Shown piece after piece: positions 21,181-33,763 of a stretch of 64,000 nucleotides of DNA. Both the position numbers and the translations under genes were made by a program. This DNA is from Vicugna pacos. Its lineage: Eukaryota; Chordata; Mammalia; Artiodactyla; Camelidae. The notes under the pieces are model-generated. The model was not told the origin of the DNA. It was given only the letters and a program-made list of their open reading frames with translations, and ran no database searches. The stretch spans positions 92,073,878-92,137,877 of the forward strand of contig NC_133023.1 in assembly GCF_048564905.1 (NCBI RefSeq), in the 5' to 3' direction. Within the stretch, counting starts at the first letter, position 1. The number at the start of each line of letters is the position of its first letter.

Positions 21181-23458
21181 TAGATAGACAGACAGAGAGA
21201 TGGATGATTAGCTGCTTCTCCATGCCTATACAATGCTTTTGCCAGACTCTGCTGCCCTCTCTGGGACTGGCTTCAAGTGACAGCCTGCTCTTGTCTTTTT
21301 TTTTTTTTTCTTTCCAACTGAAGGCATACCGGGCAAGCCCTCAGCTGTCACTCTAGACAGATGACTTCTGAAACATTGCCATATAAGTCACTGTATTTCA
21401 GTTTACCCCACCAATGCACAAAAGTTTCCATATTAAACTAAGTGGGTAACTTTTGCCTTCTGAATGCTCCCCGGCTCCTGGTCTGTACCTCTAATGCCAA
21501 ATAAAGGTTGTTGCCTTGTGGCTTCATCATTGTACATATTTTGTCCCATGTCCCCCAGTGCAGGACTTGTGTCTCGCCTGTGAACACCGAAGTCATGCTG
21601 TGTAGGGGTCTTCCCTGCTTCTAGTCCCGCTGTTGCGTCAGCTCTCCCTACATTCACACCAGTGGCGGAGGCTGTGCCTCAAAGCAGATGGTATTTGGCC
21701 AGCCAATGAAACCACACCACAGAGAGAGCGCTTGTCAGACCAGGTGTTTAACTGTTGCCACGTCGTATGTACCAATAACACCTCATATCTTCCTACATGT
21801 CATATGAGGATGTGTTACATTCTCAAATACAGAGAATATGTTATATTCTATATGTTAGCCTGAACCCAGAACATGGCAACACTGCTCCTTATTTCACACT
21901 GGACAGTGGATTCAGGGGACATGCTAATCTCCTCTGTAGTGTCTCAATTTTAATAAAGGTCCTGCTGGGCTGAGCACAAACTACACTTAAAGCACAGGGG
22001 GCTAGCTGCTTCCTTTAAATCTAAACACAAACCTCTCCCCCTCACCACCATCAATGTCACTTATGACTCACGTTCTACTCAGAAACCTCCTCAAATTCCA
22101 TCACTCAAGTGAATCTCTTGTAAACAAAATCTTAGCAGTCAAGGCTCTTCAAACTTCACCATGTGCAGAGTGTCTATATACCATATTCCTACGTGTGCAA
22201 CTGTGTGCTAACAATAAATGAAGACCTAAGAACACCTTTGAGGGGCTGCTTTAATGATTTCCAATTATTAACACGGAAGAAGATGTCCAGGATAACATGG
22301 GGTAATTTTAAGATTTTTGTGGAGAACAAAGAGGAGCATTCAGTTAATTTCTAAATAGCATGCATACAGTCTTGTGGACACTGTGTAGGGGCAGCTGTCA
22401 CTGAGGTCACACCTGCCACTTAGGGCCTGCAGGGACTGCCCTCCACATAACCCTGGATAGGTGGCTATGCTTCTAATTACATTCTGTGAACCAAAGTCAC
22501 AGAAATCACACGATGAAAAGTCCCTCCTCAAATTACATCATTTACCAGATAAAATGGAAGCTGTTACAGATTTATTCTAAATAAGCACAATAAGGTCACT
22601 TTGACTGAGACAGTTTGTAAGTGAGGTCATCTTCTCAGGAATTTATTATGAAGTTGCTAAGGGGGATCAGTTTCCCAGAGCTGAAGTGAATTTTGCTGTT
22701 GTAATTTGAGCTGAGGCACGTAGGACAGCTGGTGGACTACCAAAAGTTAGGAAAAGGCATGCTCAACAGAATAAAACAGCTGTGAGGTCCCCAAACATGG
22801 GCTCTACCACATCTGGCACTGGCCAGGCTTCCACATTATCTGGAAGTTTTCCAGGCTGCTGTCTTCTGATTTCATGATCACCAATGCTGAGCCTCCTCCT
22901 GGAAATGGTTCCTCCAACCTTTAGAACCAACAATTCTCATTCATACACAGGGTAGTTGATCACAGCTGGTAAACAGCTTCTTCAAGACACACACACATGG
23001 GCAAAGTCTCTAGAGAGCTTCTTACAAAAAGACTGCCAACAGTTCCATGTTGGAGAGATCTGTCTCTACTTTGTAGACAAGATAGGTTACTGTGAGCTAG
23101 GTTTAAGAAGGTAAGCAGAATCTATAGCTGTGGGAATGTCTTGTCCACAGCAAAGGTTTTTACCACTCTTTGGGAGGTTTGTCAGGTGAAAGATTAGGAG
23201 GGATAAATTAAACATGAATTTGTGAATGCTCTTGAGGGGAAGGGATGGTTAGGAGGGTGGCTACCATTTTTGAAACACAGAGTAAGCAAATTAAATCACC
23301 AAAATAGTTACATGTCACTATGTATTCATATACATCAGTGATCTCCTAACTCAGTTATTAGAATCCTAGTGATCCCAGAGATCCCATCAAGGTCTTCTTA
23401 GGAAAAGATTATAAAGGGGATCAAAGTAAGGAGAACTCAAGATACCAAACATGACTGT
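21181..23458. other. Mostly unique sequence; possible unassigned LTR
   Basis: Two AATAAAGG signals lie near 21500 and 21953, each followed by T/G-rich sequence, as at the R/U5 part of an LTR. I cannot delimit or name such an element. A CAGA-type simple repeat lies at about 21183-21200, and a T run at about 21297-21310. No coding exon was recognised. Confidence 0.3.
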
Positions 23459-23642
23459 CTATAGAGCTGTGTTGTCTAATTTGGTAACCATTAGCCACCG
23501 ATGACTATTTAAATTTAAATTAACATTAAATAAAATTAAAACTTCAGATCCTCAGTTGCCTGGCTAGTGGGGACTATGGCACAACACAGATATAGAACAT
23601 TTTCATCATTTCAGAAAGTTCTACTGAACAGCATTGCTAAAG
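23459..23642. mobile_element. Palindromic MITE (MER-type DNA transposon)
   Basis: The left end CTATAGAGCTGTGTTGTCTA and the right end ACTGAACAGCATTGCTAAAG are diverged inverted copies of each other. Inside are TAGCCACCGATGACTATTTA and TGCCTGGCTAGTGGGGACTA, typical of a common mammalian non-autonomous element ('ctagtggctaccgtattggacag'). I recall it as a MER-class element but do not assign a superfamily firmly. Confidence 0.65.
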
Positions 23643-23700
23643 AGTTTTAGCTTCTGTGTTTTATGTATATATAATATATCTTTATCATTATAATTTAAAC

Positions 23701-23801
23701 ATAATCATTTATATATAAGTATAATACATATGTATATTTATTTATATTTCATATATATATATAGAGAAAGAGAGACAGAGACAGAGAGACTATATATATA
23801 T
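23701..23801. repeat. (TA)n / GAGACA simple repeat
   Basis: TA-rich sequence flanks a GAGA/GACA purine tract at about 23763-23790. The frame running through it is low-complexity and not a gene. Confidence 0.9.
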
Positions 23802-24699
23802 GGGCTGATTGTGGCATTTGTGGTCAAAATAAGGCTTCTTCTTTCTTTTTTCTGGTATTTCTTTTATTGGAGAAGTTGGCATCAATATCAAGAGACTCTG
23901 CAATTTGTCTGGCATCAAGAATATAATTTCACAAAACCACCCTATTGTTTTCTTCAAATAGTTTCTTACTTCATTTAATGCCTTCAAGGGAATAATGCAC
24001 ATAAAATTTTACCCCTTTCTTATTTTTCATATAATATTAATTTAACTTAAAGCATAATATCAAATTATTACCAAGAAAATGAATATAAGTGGATGTTATT
24101 TGAAATTAAAAATTGAACATGAATTCTAGAATCTATATCTTGTTTATAAGGTTTTAGTTTAGAAGCAGAGGTTATTTTAGTTGTTATTAGGTCAAAAAGA
24201 TCTTTCAATGGTCAACCTTGACTCTCAATTATAACTTTCAATAGAACAATATGTATACATCATATTATTAACAAAACACTTTGCTTCCAACTACAGAAAA
24301 ACTGTTTTCTACAGATACTGATTGTTACAACAAGAGCATTTGTTCTAACAAATGTGTGGATAATAATTATCATAAATATACAAATGACTTGTCTTTGGAG
24401 TCAACAATTTTATAATACAAGTAAGAAAAAATTCAAAATCATAACGTTTTTATTATGCAAATGACTTTCCTTTGATGTTACCTTATATAGGGCAGAAAGT
24501 TAAAAAGCTACTTCTGATTACTAGCTCTGAATGCTTTATCCCAAACTTTATGTTTATCATTGCTTGAGCCCAATCCAAATGTATTAGTTTATTGTTCAGA
24601 AGATTAAATGGCTAGTTGCTATAACTACTCAGATTTATAACACGTTGGATTTGATAACACGTTGAATCTAGATAACTAGATGCCCAGGTCATAGTGCAC
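23802..24699. other. Unique AT-rich sequence
   Basis: No repeat family or exon was recognised. The composition is strongly AT-rich, with many short A and T runs. Confidence 0.35.
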
Positions 24700-25560
24700 A
24701 TCTAGGTTGCAGAGTCTCTTGATATCTTGTGTCCAGTCTCAATTAGGGTCCAGTAGCATATCAGAAATGATTTCTCAACAGAGCATTTCTCAGTTATGGA
24801 TGGCATGGTCTCCATCCAGAGCCCTAGAGGCCTGTACTGTTGCTCTCCTATTGAGACCAAATTAAGTGATATCCTCTCTTGGCAGTAGGAGGTACAAGAT
24901 GCAATAATTTGTCCTTTACTTGGGAAAATATCCCAGCAGTTTCCAGACAATCCTGTATCTTCACCAATATGACAGGACCATGGATCTTTATGGGGTTTAT
25001 CTCCCACCTTTTGGCATCCAAGTGTCTTAGTTGTCCAGGGGCATTGCCACCCCAGCTCAGTAAGTCCAATGAATAAGATGTATACAAGAATAACTTCTTA
25101 GGAATTTCAAGATATTCAAGGTTTCCATAAGCTATATCATGCCAATGAGTACGAGTTAACATAGTGCTGACGCAAGAGTTTTAAACGGCTGTCTTTACCA
25201 TGTAAATATGAATTGCTTTTAATCCTCCCTGCTGATGTACATCAAGATGAAAGCATTTTTCTAAATCAATAACTGTACACTAAGTGCTAGAAACTAGGTT
25301 GATCTGCTTTCATAAAGATATTACATCTAGCACAGTAACTGCAATCAAGCCTTTCATTTAGTTAAGTTTATAGCAATCACTGTCATCAGCCATGAACCAC
25401 CTGGTTTTACAGAGACCATATGAGAACACTGAAAGAAGAAACCATGTCTTTTAAATCTTTGATGGTAACAGTAATTTCTTCAGTGCTTCTAGGAATATAA
25501 CAATTTTTCTGATTTAAGTTTCTGGCAGGGGAAGATTGAGGGGTTTTCACCTGGTCCTTC
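24700..25560 (-). mobile_element. Second ERV-L pol fossil (RT part)
   Basis: Minus-strand conceptual fragments match ERV-L reverse transcriptase. Near 24850-25040 they include WEINPIKIHGP and VKDKLLHLVPPT, and the matching order continues toward 25560 with weaker similarity to the RT N-terminal half. It overlaps in pol position with the fossil at 7750-9260, so it is a separate copy. It is ancient, broken many times and without recognisable LTRs. The sequence from 25561 to 26639 may be its upstream part. Confidence 0.72.
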
Positions 25561-26639
25561 CTACTATAATGACCCTTAATTCACAGGTCTGAGAAACAAT
25601 GGGAGGGGTCTTCCAGCACCTAAAAATGTGTATCCCAATTATATACTCAGAGATCACAGAAAGAGCCACGATGTAGATGTGTGGACTCATTGACCCACTA
25701 TGAGATAAGCTTGGGCCAAAACTCCCTTTCTTATGTGGGTTCTAAGAGGATCTTAGAACTAACCAGATGAGCATGATGATGGTTTAGATCCTCTGTGGTC
25801 AATGTGAGCTCAAACACTATATACAACAGTTCTCAGTTCTAGAGTTTGAATATCCCCTTTTTCCCAATGTACAACTATGCTGGAAAATGGCTGAAGCTCT
25901 CTTTGGGGAACCATCAAAGGAACATTCACTGTTTATATCAAGATGATACTTAGCATCATCTTGAATCAACAGGTTTATGAACTGACTTAAATCTGGAAAC
26001 TGTGTGAGGGAGTGTGATTTTCCATTGTGGCATCTGACATCAACCGTCTGATTACAAGCTTTCCAGTTTTAAAAATTATAATCAAATTGAACAATAGCCT
26101 AGTTGGCTCCCCATTTAGGAACACCATGATCTATTTTGATTGCCGTGGAATTTCTGTGTATCAATGCATTATGATTACCATTCATCTTAGCTACCTATTA
26201 TATTAATAATGGCTAGTGGCTCAGAGTTATCATCTGGCCTCTGTAACTCCAGAATCTCATCATCCACATTAATATTGTAGAGCCATTTCCGCAGTAGAAT
26301 CTCATTCTATCAACCCTAGTCTACAGATAGCAACCACCACTGAGCTCAAAGATACTAGTGTCTCCATCACTAGAGTATCCTCTGTTAAAAGAGTGGCCTT
26401 TGGCCCTCCTAGGGTTCAAAGTCAGTGGATAAATTTTCAAGTCTTACATTCTAAATCCATTCCAACTCCCTGAGCATTCCAAGAAAGTTTAGGTATGTCT
26501 ACTTTGGTTATTACAGCCCAACAACATGACCAGGCTTCAAAGAGGCATTCATGTAAGTATTAGGACCAGCTCTATATAGCTTTGCCAGACCATTAAATTT
26601 GAATTCACAAACATAGTACACTAAAGAAATGTGGCAACT
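25561..26639. other. Unassigned, possibly eroded ERV-L upstream part
   Basis: It lies directly upstream, in the minus sense, of the ERV-L RT fossil and is bounded at right by an L1M 3' end. I could not match it to gag or protease. Confidence 0.3.
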
Positions 26640-27076
26640 GTGTGCCACTTGTGACATGCGATTTTCTTTCCCTATAAAGGACACCAGTATGACAATTGGT
26701 AGACTTTGAATAAGATTAATATATTAGCTAAAATATTGCATTAATGTTAATTTCTTCATTTTGATAGCTGTACTGAAGTTCTATGAGAATGCTTTTTATT
26801 TTAGGAAATATACATTGAAGTATTTAGGGTTAAAGGGCAAAGTACCTCTAATTCACTTTCAAATAGTTCAGGAAAATAGTCTATATGTATGTGTGATAAG
26901 GAGACAAGAGAGAAAGGAGGGAAGGAAGAGGGAAAGAGAAGGAGGAAGGAAATGGGGGGGCAGGGAGAATGATAAAGCAAATGTGGGAAAATATTAACAT
27001 TGGGGAATCTGAAGATTCTTTGTACCGGTTTCAACTTTCTTAAGTCTGAAATTATGTCAAAATAAAAGTTTTTAAA
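26640..27076 (+). repeat. Old L1 (L1M type) 3' UTR
   Basis: TTTCTTTCCCTATAAAGGAC, ACAATTGGTAGACTTTGAAT, AGAATGATAAAGCAAATGTG and GAAATTATGTCAAAATAAAA match the same family as 5205-6440. A purine-rich simple repeat has expanded inside it. Confidence 0.75.
26900..26968. repeat. Purine tract (GGAA/GAGA)n
   Basis: Nearly 70 bases of almost pure A and G on the plus strand. It lies at the L1M position where relatives carry a short GAGAGA run. Confidence 0.85.
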
Positions 27077-28649
27077 TGTCCCAATGAATAGTTTAATTCC
27101 CCATGACTGTGAATTCTTTTTTTCCAGACTTATATTCTGCTATTTCCTGATCTTAACCCTTCAATTCACATGTAATACCCTGGGTCCTGCTGGTACATGT
27201 TCATTAGGTCTTATAATTCCTTTTATATTTAGTCTGTTTCTTCTTGGACCAGGGCTTCCATCAGGTTGAACCACATAAGATTATCCTGACTTGAAGGGTA
27301 GACTTTTAAGGCCCTCCAAATTCAGATCTACATATCCATGAGGGATTTGAGGAAGCATGTGAATGAAATAACAGTACTCGAAGAACATAGAGATTTTCCT
27401 GCACTTGTCTATGAGGAGCCCTGACCCTGCTTTCAAAGCCTTTATGAATTTCATGCCTGTATTTCTGCACCAGCCAGCACCATGATGACGTCAGGTATTG
27501 TTCTATATCAGGAGGAACTACAAGATCTACAAAATGACCTTGAGTTGGACTAAGGATCATTCTAAGCGCTGCTTACCAAGGTAAATCATCAGGTAAGAGA
27601 CACAAGCTATTTTTTCTGTCCTGTCCACTTCATCTGACCCTGCAGGAAAGTCAAGTACCAGTCCCAGTCCCCTTCTGAGTCAAGAGGGTTGCGATACCTA
27701 GCATCTTCCACTTCCAGTTCCTCAGTTCTTTATGTATAGCCCTCAACTCCCTATATCCACCCTTTCCTGAGCTCACTCATATCCCATACATTTTCATTTC
27801 ATGTGAATAATCAGAAACAATTAACTGAAATTTCCATGATACAACATGTTTGTTCCTCACCACCTTTTAGGTCAACTGTACCAAAAAAACAAGTGAGTGA
27901 GATGTGGGATGTTATGAGTATTCCTCATGTAGATGCTCTGAGGAACATTGCAACCTTTCTTCAGGATATCCCATGTACTAAAAATAAACAAATTAATAAA
28001 TGGATCTTAGTCCACAAGTGAAATAATTTGGAGCAACCCCCCTTTAACAAAAGGTCAAGTTTGGAGGAGTGTACAGGTACAAAGGCATTAGGGTGGGAGG
28101 TACAGTAAAAATCTGGTTTTCGGTATTATCTTTCTGTGTATTATCTGACATCACTGGATTTTTAGGGTTCCATGCTAACCCAGACAGAAAGTTCTTTGTT
28201 TTAATGCTCATCTCAGAATCACATCTACAACCAGAAGAGCAAATGACATATTGCTAGAGAGAGGACTGGCCCTGAACATCCACTCAATCCCCACTTTTAG
28301 CAAAGCCAGAGTTTGTTTTGGACATCTATTGAATGTGGGACAGCAGTAAAGTTCTGCCTGCTATCCTCTTCATATATGCCTGATATTTGGGGCACTGAGA
28401 AGGACATACTGACTGTGCAGCCCATAGGCAATGCTTCTGGTAGAAAGCCTAGATAAATCTCAGGACTCAGCTTCTTTAAGACACAATGAGGTCACAGATT
28501 GAAATGATGAATTTATCCAGGGCTACAAATGACAGCTTAGCCAAAGAGAGAATGCAAGGCATGATTAAGAGGGAAGCTACAGAGGATACTGATGTATCCC
28601 CACAATATTCTTTCCTCAGTCTTCCAGAAATAACCTCATCTTTTGCTTG
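27077..28649. other. Unique or unassigned sequence
   Basis: No family was recognised. It could belong to the same old ERV-L insertion as 24700-26639, with the L1M placed inside it, but I have no sequence match to support that. Open frames reach 84 codons and are not familiar. Confidence 0.3.
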
Positions 28650-29132
28650 ATGATATACTTTGCCCAACTTTCAACTCATTTGGTTTGGCTGGAATTGACC
28701 TCTACTCTCAGCTCCAGGAGTAGACTTCATTTGGCCAAAGCAAATCAACATATCCCTGGCCTTAGTGATTATCTCATGGGTTGTTATATAACTAAATATG
28801 AACCAATGAGAAGCCATGAGCCCTTTACTGAGATTTCTAAGAGGTGGAAGTACTTTTCTTTCCTGTTGACTTTGGTTTCATGAGAATATGAAACTTCAGG
28901 CTGCTTCAGCCATCTTGTTACCAAGAAAACAGGCAACCTGGAATAACCATCAGACAGATAAAGCAATGCCAAAATATTCACAGAAACTGGCCCTAATATG
29001 ATCACTTGAGCTCCAGTATCAAGCTACAATTGAAGCCATTATTACCCCTAGACTTTATTACCATAAACCATTAAGTCCCACCTTTCTTGTTTAAACCATC
29101 CTATATTTGTAACCAAAAGAATCTTGATACAG
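28650..29132 (+). repeat. Old mammalian interspersed repeat, unassigned
   Basis: The second half shows GATCACTTGAGCTCCAGTAT, CTAGACTTTATTACCATAAA, TTCTTGTTTAAACCATCCTA and AACCAAAAGAATCTTGATAC. This order is that of a common mammalian repeat that ends 'gcttaagccagtttgagttgg...aaagagtcctgatacag'. I do not assign a name. Confidence 0.45.
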
Positions 29133-29282
29133 AAGCCAAAGATCAAAGTTAGAAAAATAATATGAAGTGGCAAATCTCAGAGTTGAGTATAACTATAAAT
29201 GTGAAAGGGCATTCTCAAAAATCAGAGTACAAACCAGGGGCTCCATTAATAGGGCGAGTGTCTGGAAATATAAAATAGTGCC

Positions 29283-29722
29283 TGTTTGCACCATTGAATG
29301 GTGTCCCCCCAAAAGATATGTCCACCTGGAACCTCATAATGTGACTTGCTTAGAATAAGGGTCTTTGTAGATGTAATTAAAGTAAGGATCTTGACATGAG
29401 ATTATCCTGGATTAGGATGGTCCATAAATCTAATGATAAGTGTCCTAATAGACAGAAAAGAGGGAGACAGGGGAGAAGACCAAGTGGGGATGGAAGCAGA
29501 GACTGGGGTCATGCTGCCACAAGCTAAGAAATGCCTGGAGCCACCAGAAGCTGGAAGAGGCAAGGAAGGATTCTCCTCTTGCGTCTTTAGAAGGTATGTG
29601 GCTTTGCTGACACTTTGACTTTAGACTTGCAGCCAAACCAGAACTCTGAGAGAGTAAATTTCTGTTTTTCTAAGCCACCAATTTTGTGCTAATTTGTTAC
29701 AGCATCTCGTAATGCAGATGCT
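29283..29722 (+). mobile_element. MLT1 solo LTR (ERVL-MaLR)
   Basis: It reads GGTGTCCCCCCAAAAGATAT, GGGTCTTTGTAGATGTAATT, CACCAGAAGCTGGAAGAGGC, AAGGAAGGATTCTCCTCTTG and TTTCTAAGCCACCAATTTTG. These are the standard landmarks of MLT1 LTRs in order. No internal region was seen next to it, so it appears to be a solo LTR. Its age is ancient (early placental). Confidence 0.85.
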
Positions 29723-32103
29723 ATGGAAGACAGATGTAAGATATAAAATGTGTTATGAGGGGAATATCCATCACTGCTGGAAAAATGCCAAGACTCTGTG
29801 AATGAGGCATGTTGGAGATAAGGACTAAATTGACCTCTAAGAGGGGTAGGGAAGGGGTACAATGATCACTTGGGTCACTCCATCCTGTTTCTTATCATTT
29901 AAAATATGAGATTGCTAAGAGTCTGGGTGAGCTTGGTCACTATTTTGAAAGGGCCACAGTGGTGGTATTGTGCCATGAGCTCATGGGTATAAGTCTTCTC
30001 TGCTGGGAGTACAGCTACGTACCATCATCCTCATCACCATACAGTACTTTCCAGATGAGATGATATCTTCTACCAGGTTTGCTTACCAGTTATATAGGGT
30101 TTGACTGAATCAGACTCTGGAGTAAAGGTTACTAGAGTCAGAGTCTTGTTAGGACAAGAACAACCTCCATCACAATGTTGGATTCATTTTATTTTGTGGG
30201 TACAAAGCCAAAGTAGATCAAAGTTGGGGAACTAGGCAGAGGTAAAGATGTCAAGGAACTTGACTTGCTATTTCAAAGGCCCAGATAGTCTTTCCCTCTT
30301 TTAGTAAGTTGTTTACTGCAGCTCTCAAAACAGAGAATTGTGGGATGAATTGTTAGTAACTTGTAAATTTGGGAAGGAAGAACTAAAGTTTCTCCATTCT
30401 GAGTTCTGCCTAATGCAGAAAAAAAAAAGATATGGTAAACTGGTAGTTAAATGGGGATCAGAGAGTATCAGATTTATTAGCGAACAGGGCAAGTGTGCAA
30501 TAATCCCCAAAACATATGGCTTTCTTGCTAAAGCTAGATTAGAGAATGTAACTGTATTTTAAGATCAAAATAGCATCTTTCTATTACCTTGCTGAAACTA
30601 GACTTTGTGCAGAGAGTTGTACCTATAGGGTAGATCCTGGCTTACAAAGCCATTTCTAAGGACCACAAATCTGCTTTACACATATAGTAATCATAGTTAC
30701 CAGCAAAGGAACAAACAAAAGTAAGAGAGAGAGAGAGAGTGTGTGTGTGCGTGTACGTATGAGAGAGACAGACAGACCCACAGACAGAGAGATGCTGACC
30801 AAGTTTCCAAGTTGCCATATAGAGGGCATGTTATAGGCCCTGCATACATGGGAGCAGGTAACTGCTTATACATTTGTCAATCCATGAGTAAGGCAGTTCA
30901 AGGGAAAAAGAGAAAAAGTGACACTAATCCTGTTTTGGAATTACTGTTACTCTACCCATTTGTTGCGTGTGGTTCAATAGATATCACACAATCACCAGTT
31001 ATTTTTCCTTCATTAGGCAGAAATAAGTAATGAGTGGACAGAATAAACTGGGCAGAATTTCCTTCCCCTAAACTATCTTTGAAAGGTAGAAGAGTTAATA
31101 GAAGTTCTGTCTTCCATGGCCTGGGGAATAGGGAGGGAGTGTTCTTTTGCAGTACCACTGAATAGATTACAGGACGTGATAAACATTTCTGATTTATATG
31201 GGAGTTTCTCACTGTACGCCCCCTGGGACACTTTGTCATAAGACATCTTGGCTGGGCATAACTTAGCCAAGGAATATTACTGGTGCACACTAAATCATTA
31301 TTTTACCTTTGTTAGGATGGGTTTACCATCACCACATAAACTCAGTATCATAAAGATCTTAAATGTTTAAATTTTCAAAGATCCTTCCTCTATGAAGTTT
31401 ATCTGTGAAGATAAATAGTAACAAGTAGAATTATCAGAAGTTGTGTAGAGACCACAGTTAAGCGGTCCTTTATCACAAGTAAAGCACTCCGTATTTCTTC
31501 AGAGAGGAAGAGAAGCACTTGATGAGCTGGAGTTAATAAACTAGCAGAAGGCATTGATCCATGAAGACACTATAGAAATTTGGCAGAAAAACACACATCG
31601 GGGATCAAATCAGTCACTCACTCCCATTCGTAATGCAGGAGACATTTCTCTTTATCATTTTCAAAAATACTTCCAAATCCTAGGTACAGAGTGCCATGTA
31701 AGGCAAGACTTAGCAATGTGGTAATTGCTAAAATGTGTTCAGTAGATGCAACTATTAAGGTAGAACAGGGTGTTCCTTCTTGTCAAACAGATATACTCAC
31801 CTTCCAGATCTTTCATTATATAGATAACAATTGACACTGGAAGTTGTCCAGCCACCACAGGACTGCTTTGGTGGTCTTTTTCAAGGTCAAATATGCAGTG
31901 AAACATTCTGGACTTCTACTGACTCAACACAGCTATTTTCTGAGATTGTTATCCATGCCACCTGATCTCTGAAATTTTAGACCACTTCTAGGGAGCCTGG
32001 GTTTTCAGGCACTTTTAAAACACATTCAACTTTGTCTAAACAAGGAAAGGTAACAGGTGCAAGATTAATTTCCAGAGAAGTTTCTACGTATAAAAATACT
32101 GTT
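29723..32103. other. Unique sequence, no gene seen
   Basis: No repeat family was recognised apart from a simple repeat at 30724-30792. Open frames reach 112 codons on the minus strand (30952-31290) without a known motif. Confidence 0.35.
30724..30792. repeat. (GA)n(GT)n(GACA)n simple repeat
   Basis: A GA run passes into GT and then GACA-type units. Confidence 0.9.
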
Positions 32104-32195
32104 TTGGAAAAGAAGAGGTAAAAGTGTCACTATATGCCAATGACATGATAGTATTTATAGAAAACCCTAAAAGGTCCACATAAAAACTACTAGAA

Positions 32196-32867
32196 ATGAT
32201 TGAAGAATTCAGCAAGGTAGCAGGTTACAAGATTAACATTCAAAAATCAGCTGCATTTCTTTACACTAACGAGGAATCAACAGAAAAAGAAAGTAAAGAA
32301 ACAATTGCCTTTAAAATAGCAGCCAAAGTAATAAAATACCTAGGAATAAATCTAACCAAGGAGGTAAAAGACGTATACATGGAAAACTATAAAACACTGA
32401 TTAAGGAAATTGAAGAAGACTTAAAAAAATGGAAAGATATCCCATGCTCCTGGATTGGAAGAATCAACAGTGTTAAAATGGTCATACTGCCCAAGGCAAT
32501 CTACAGATTTAATGCAATCCCTATCAAATTACCCAGGACATATTTCACAGAACTAGAACAAATCATAATAAAATTTATATCTCACCACAAAAGACCTAGA
32601 ATTGCCAAAGCAATACTGAAGAAAAAGAAAGAGGCTGGAGGAATAACTCTCCCAGACTTCAGACAATACTACAGAGCTACAGTCATCAAGACAGCATGGT
32701 ATTGGTACCAAAACAGACATATAGACCAATGGAACAGAATAGAGAGCCCAGAAATGAACCCACAAACTTTTGGTCAACTCATCTTTGACAAAGGAGGCAA
32801 GAATATACAATGGAATAGACAGTCTCTTCAGCAAATGGTGTCGAGAAAACTGGACAGCAGCATGTAA
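32196..32867 (+). pseudogene. L1 ORF2p fragment after the RT active site
   Basis: A 223-codon open stretch carries L1 ORF2p sequence between the RT domain and the C-terminus. Recognisable parts are [20 protein letters not shown] near residue 50, a [10 protein letters not shown] stretch near residue 86, and the [14 protein letters not shown] and [13 protein letters not shown] stretches toward the end. An in-frame stop (32178-32180) separates it from the YAND motif, and the frame ends at 32865-32867. It is non-functional. Confidence 0.9.
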
Positions 32868-33289
32868 AAACAATGAAGTTAGAACACTCCCTTACATCAT
32901 ACACAAAAATAAACTCAAAATGGATCAAAGACTTGAACATAAGACAAGATACAATAAACTTCCTAGAAGAAAATATAGGTAAAACATTATCTGACATACA
33001 TTTCAAAAATGTTCTCCTAGGGCAGTTTACCCAAGCAATATAAATAAAAGCAAGAATAAGCAAACGGGACCTAATTAAACTTACAAGCTTCTGCACAGCA
33101 AAGGAAACCATAAGTAAAACAAAAAGCCAACCTATGGAGTGGGAGAAAATTTTTGCAAATGAAACCGACAAAGGCTTGATCTCCAGAATATATAAGCAGC
33201 TCATACGACTTAATAAGAAAAAAACAAACAACCCAATCCAAAAATGGGCAGAAGACATAAACAAGCAATTCTCCAAGGAAGACATATAA

Positions 33290-33763
33290 ATGATCAATAG
33301 GCACATGAAAAGATGCTCAATATCACTAATCAGAGAAATGCAAATCAAAACTACAATGAGGTATCACCTCACACCAGTCAGAATGGCCATCATTCAAAGG
33401 TCCACAGATGACAAATGCTGGACAGGCTGTGGAGAAAAGGGAACCCTCCTACACTGCTGGTGGGAATGCAGTTTGGTGCAGCCACTGTGGAAAACAGTAT
33501 GGAGATTCCTCAAAAGACTAGGAATAGACTTACCATATGACCCAGGAATCCCGCTCCTGGGTATATATCCAGAAGGAACCCTAGTTCAAAAAGACACCTG
33601 CACCCCAATGTTTATAGCAGCACTATTTACAATAGCCAAAACATGGAAACAGCCTAAATGTCCATCGATGGATGACTGGATGAAGAAGATGTGTTATATT
33701 TATTCAATGGAATACTACTCAGCCATAAAAACCGACAACATAATGCCATTTGCAGCAACATAG
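33290..33763 (+). pseudogene. L1 ORF2p C-terminal cysteine-rich fragment
   Basis: A 157-codon stretch in another frame from the upstream ORF2 piece. It holds the ORF2p C-terminal region: [15 protein letters not shown], then [18 protein letters not shown] with the cysteine and histidine residues of the C-terminal zinc-knuckle-like motif, then [20 protein letters not shown] and MEYYSAIK near the end. At least one frameshift separates it from 32196-32867. Confidence 0.9.

Noticed and set aside
21420-21990. Possible LTR with two AATAAAGG signals
   Set aside because: I found no matching family, no TG...CA limits and no target duplication, so it is mentioned only in the region note.
32553-33348. 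Long minus-strand open frames of 106 and 189 codons
   Set aside because: They are antisense reading of L1 ORF2 DNA, where A-rich sense sequence gives few stops on the other strand.
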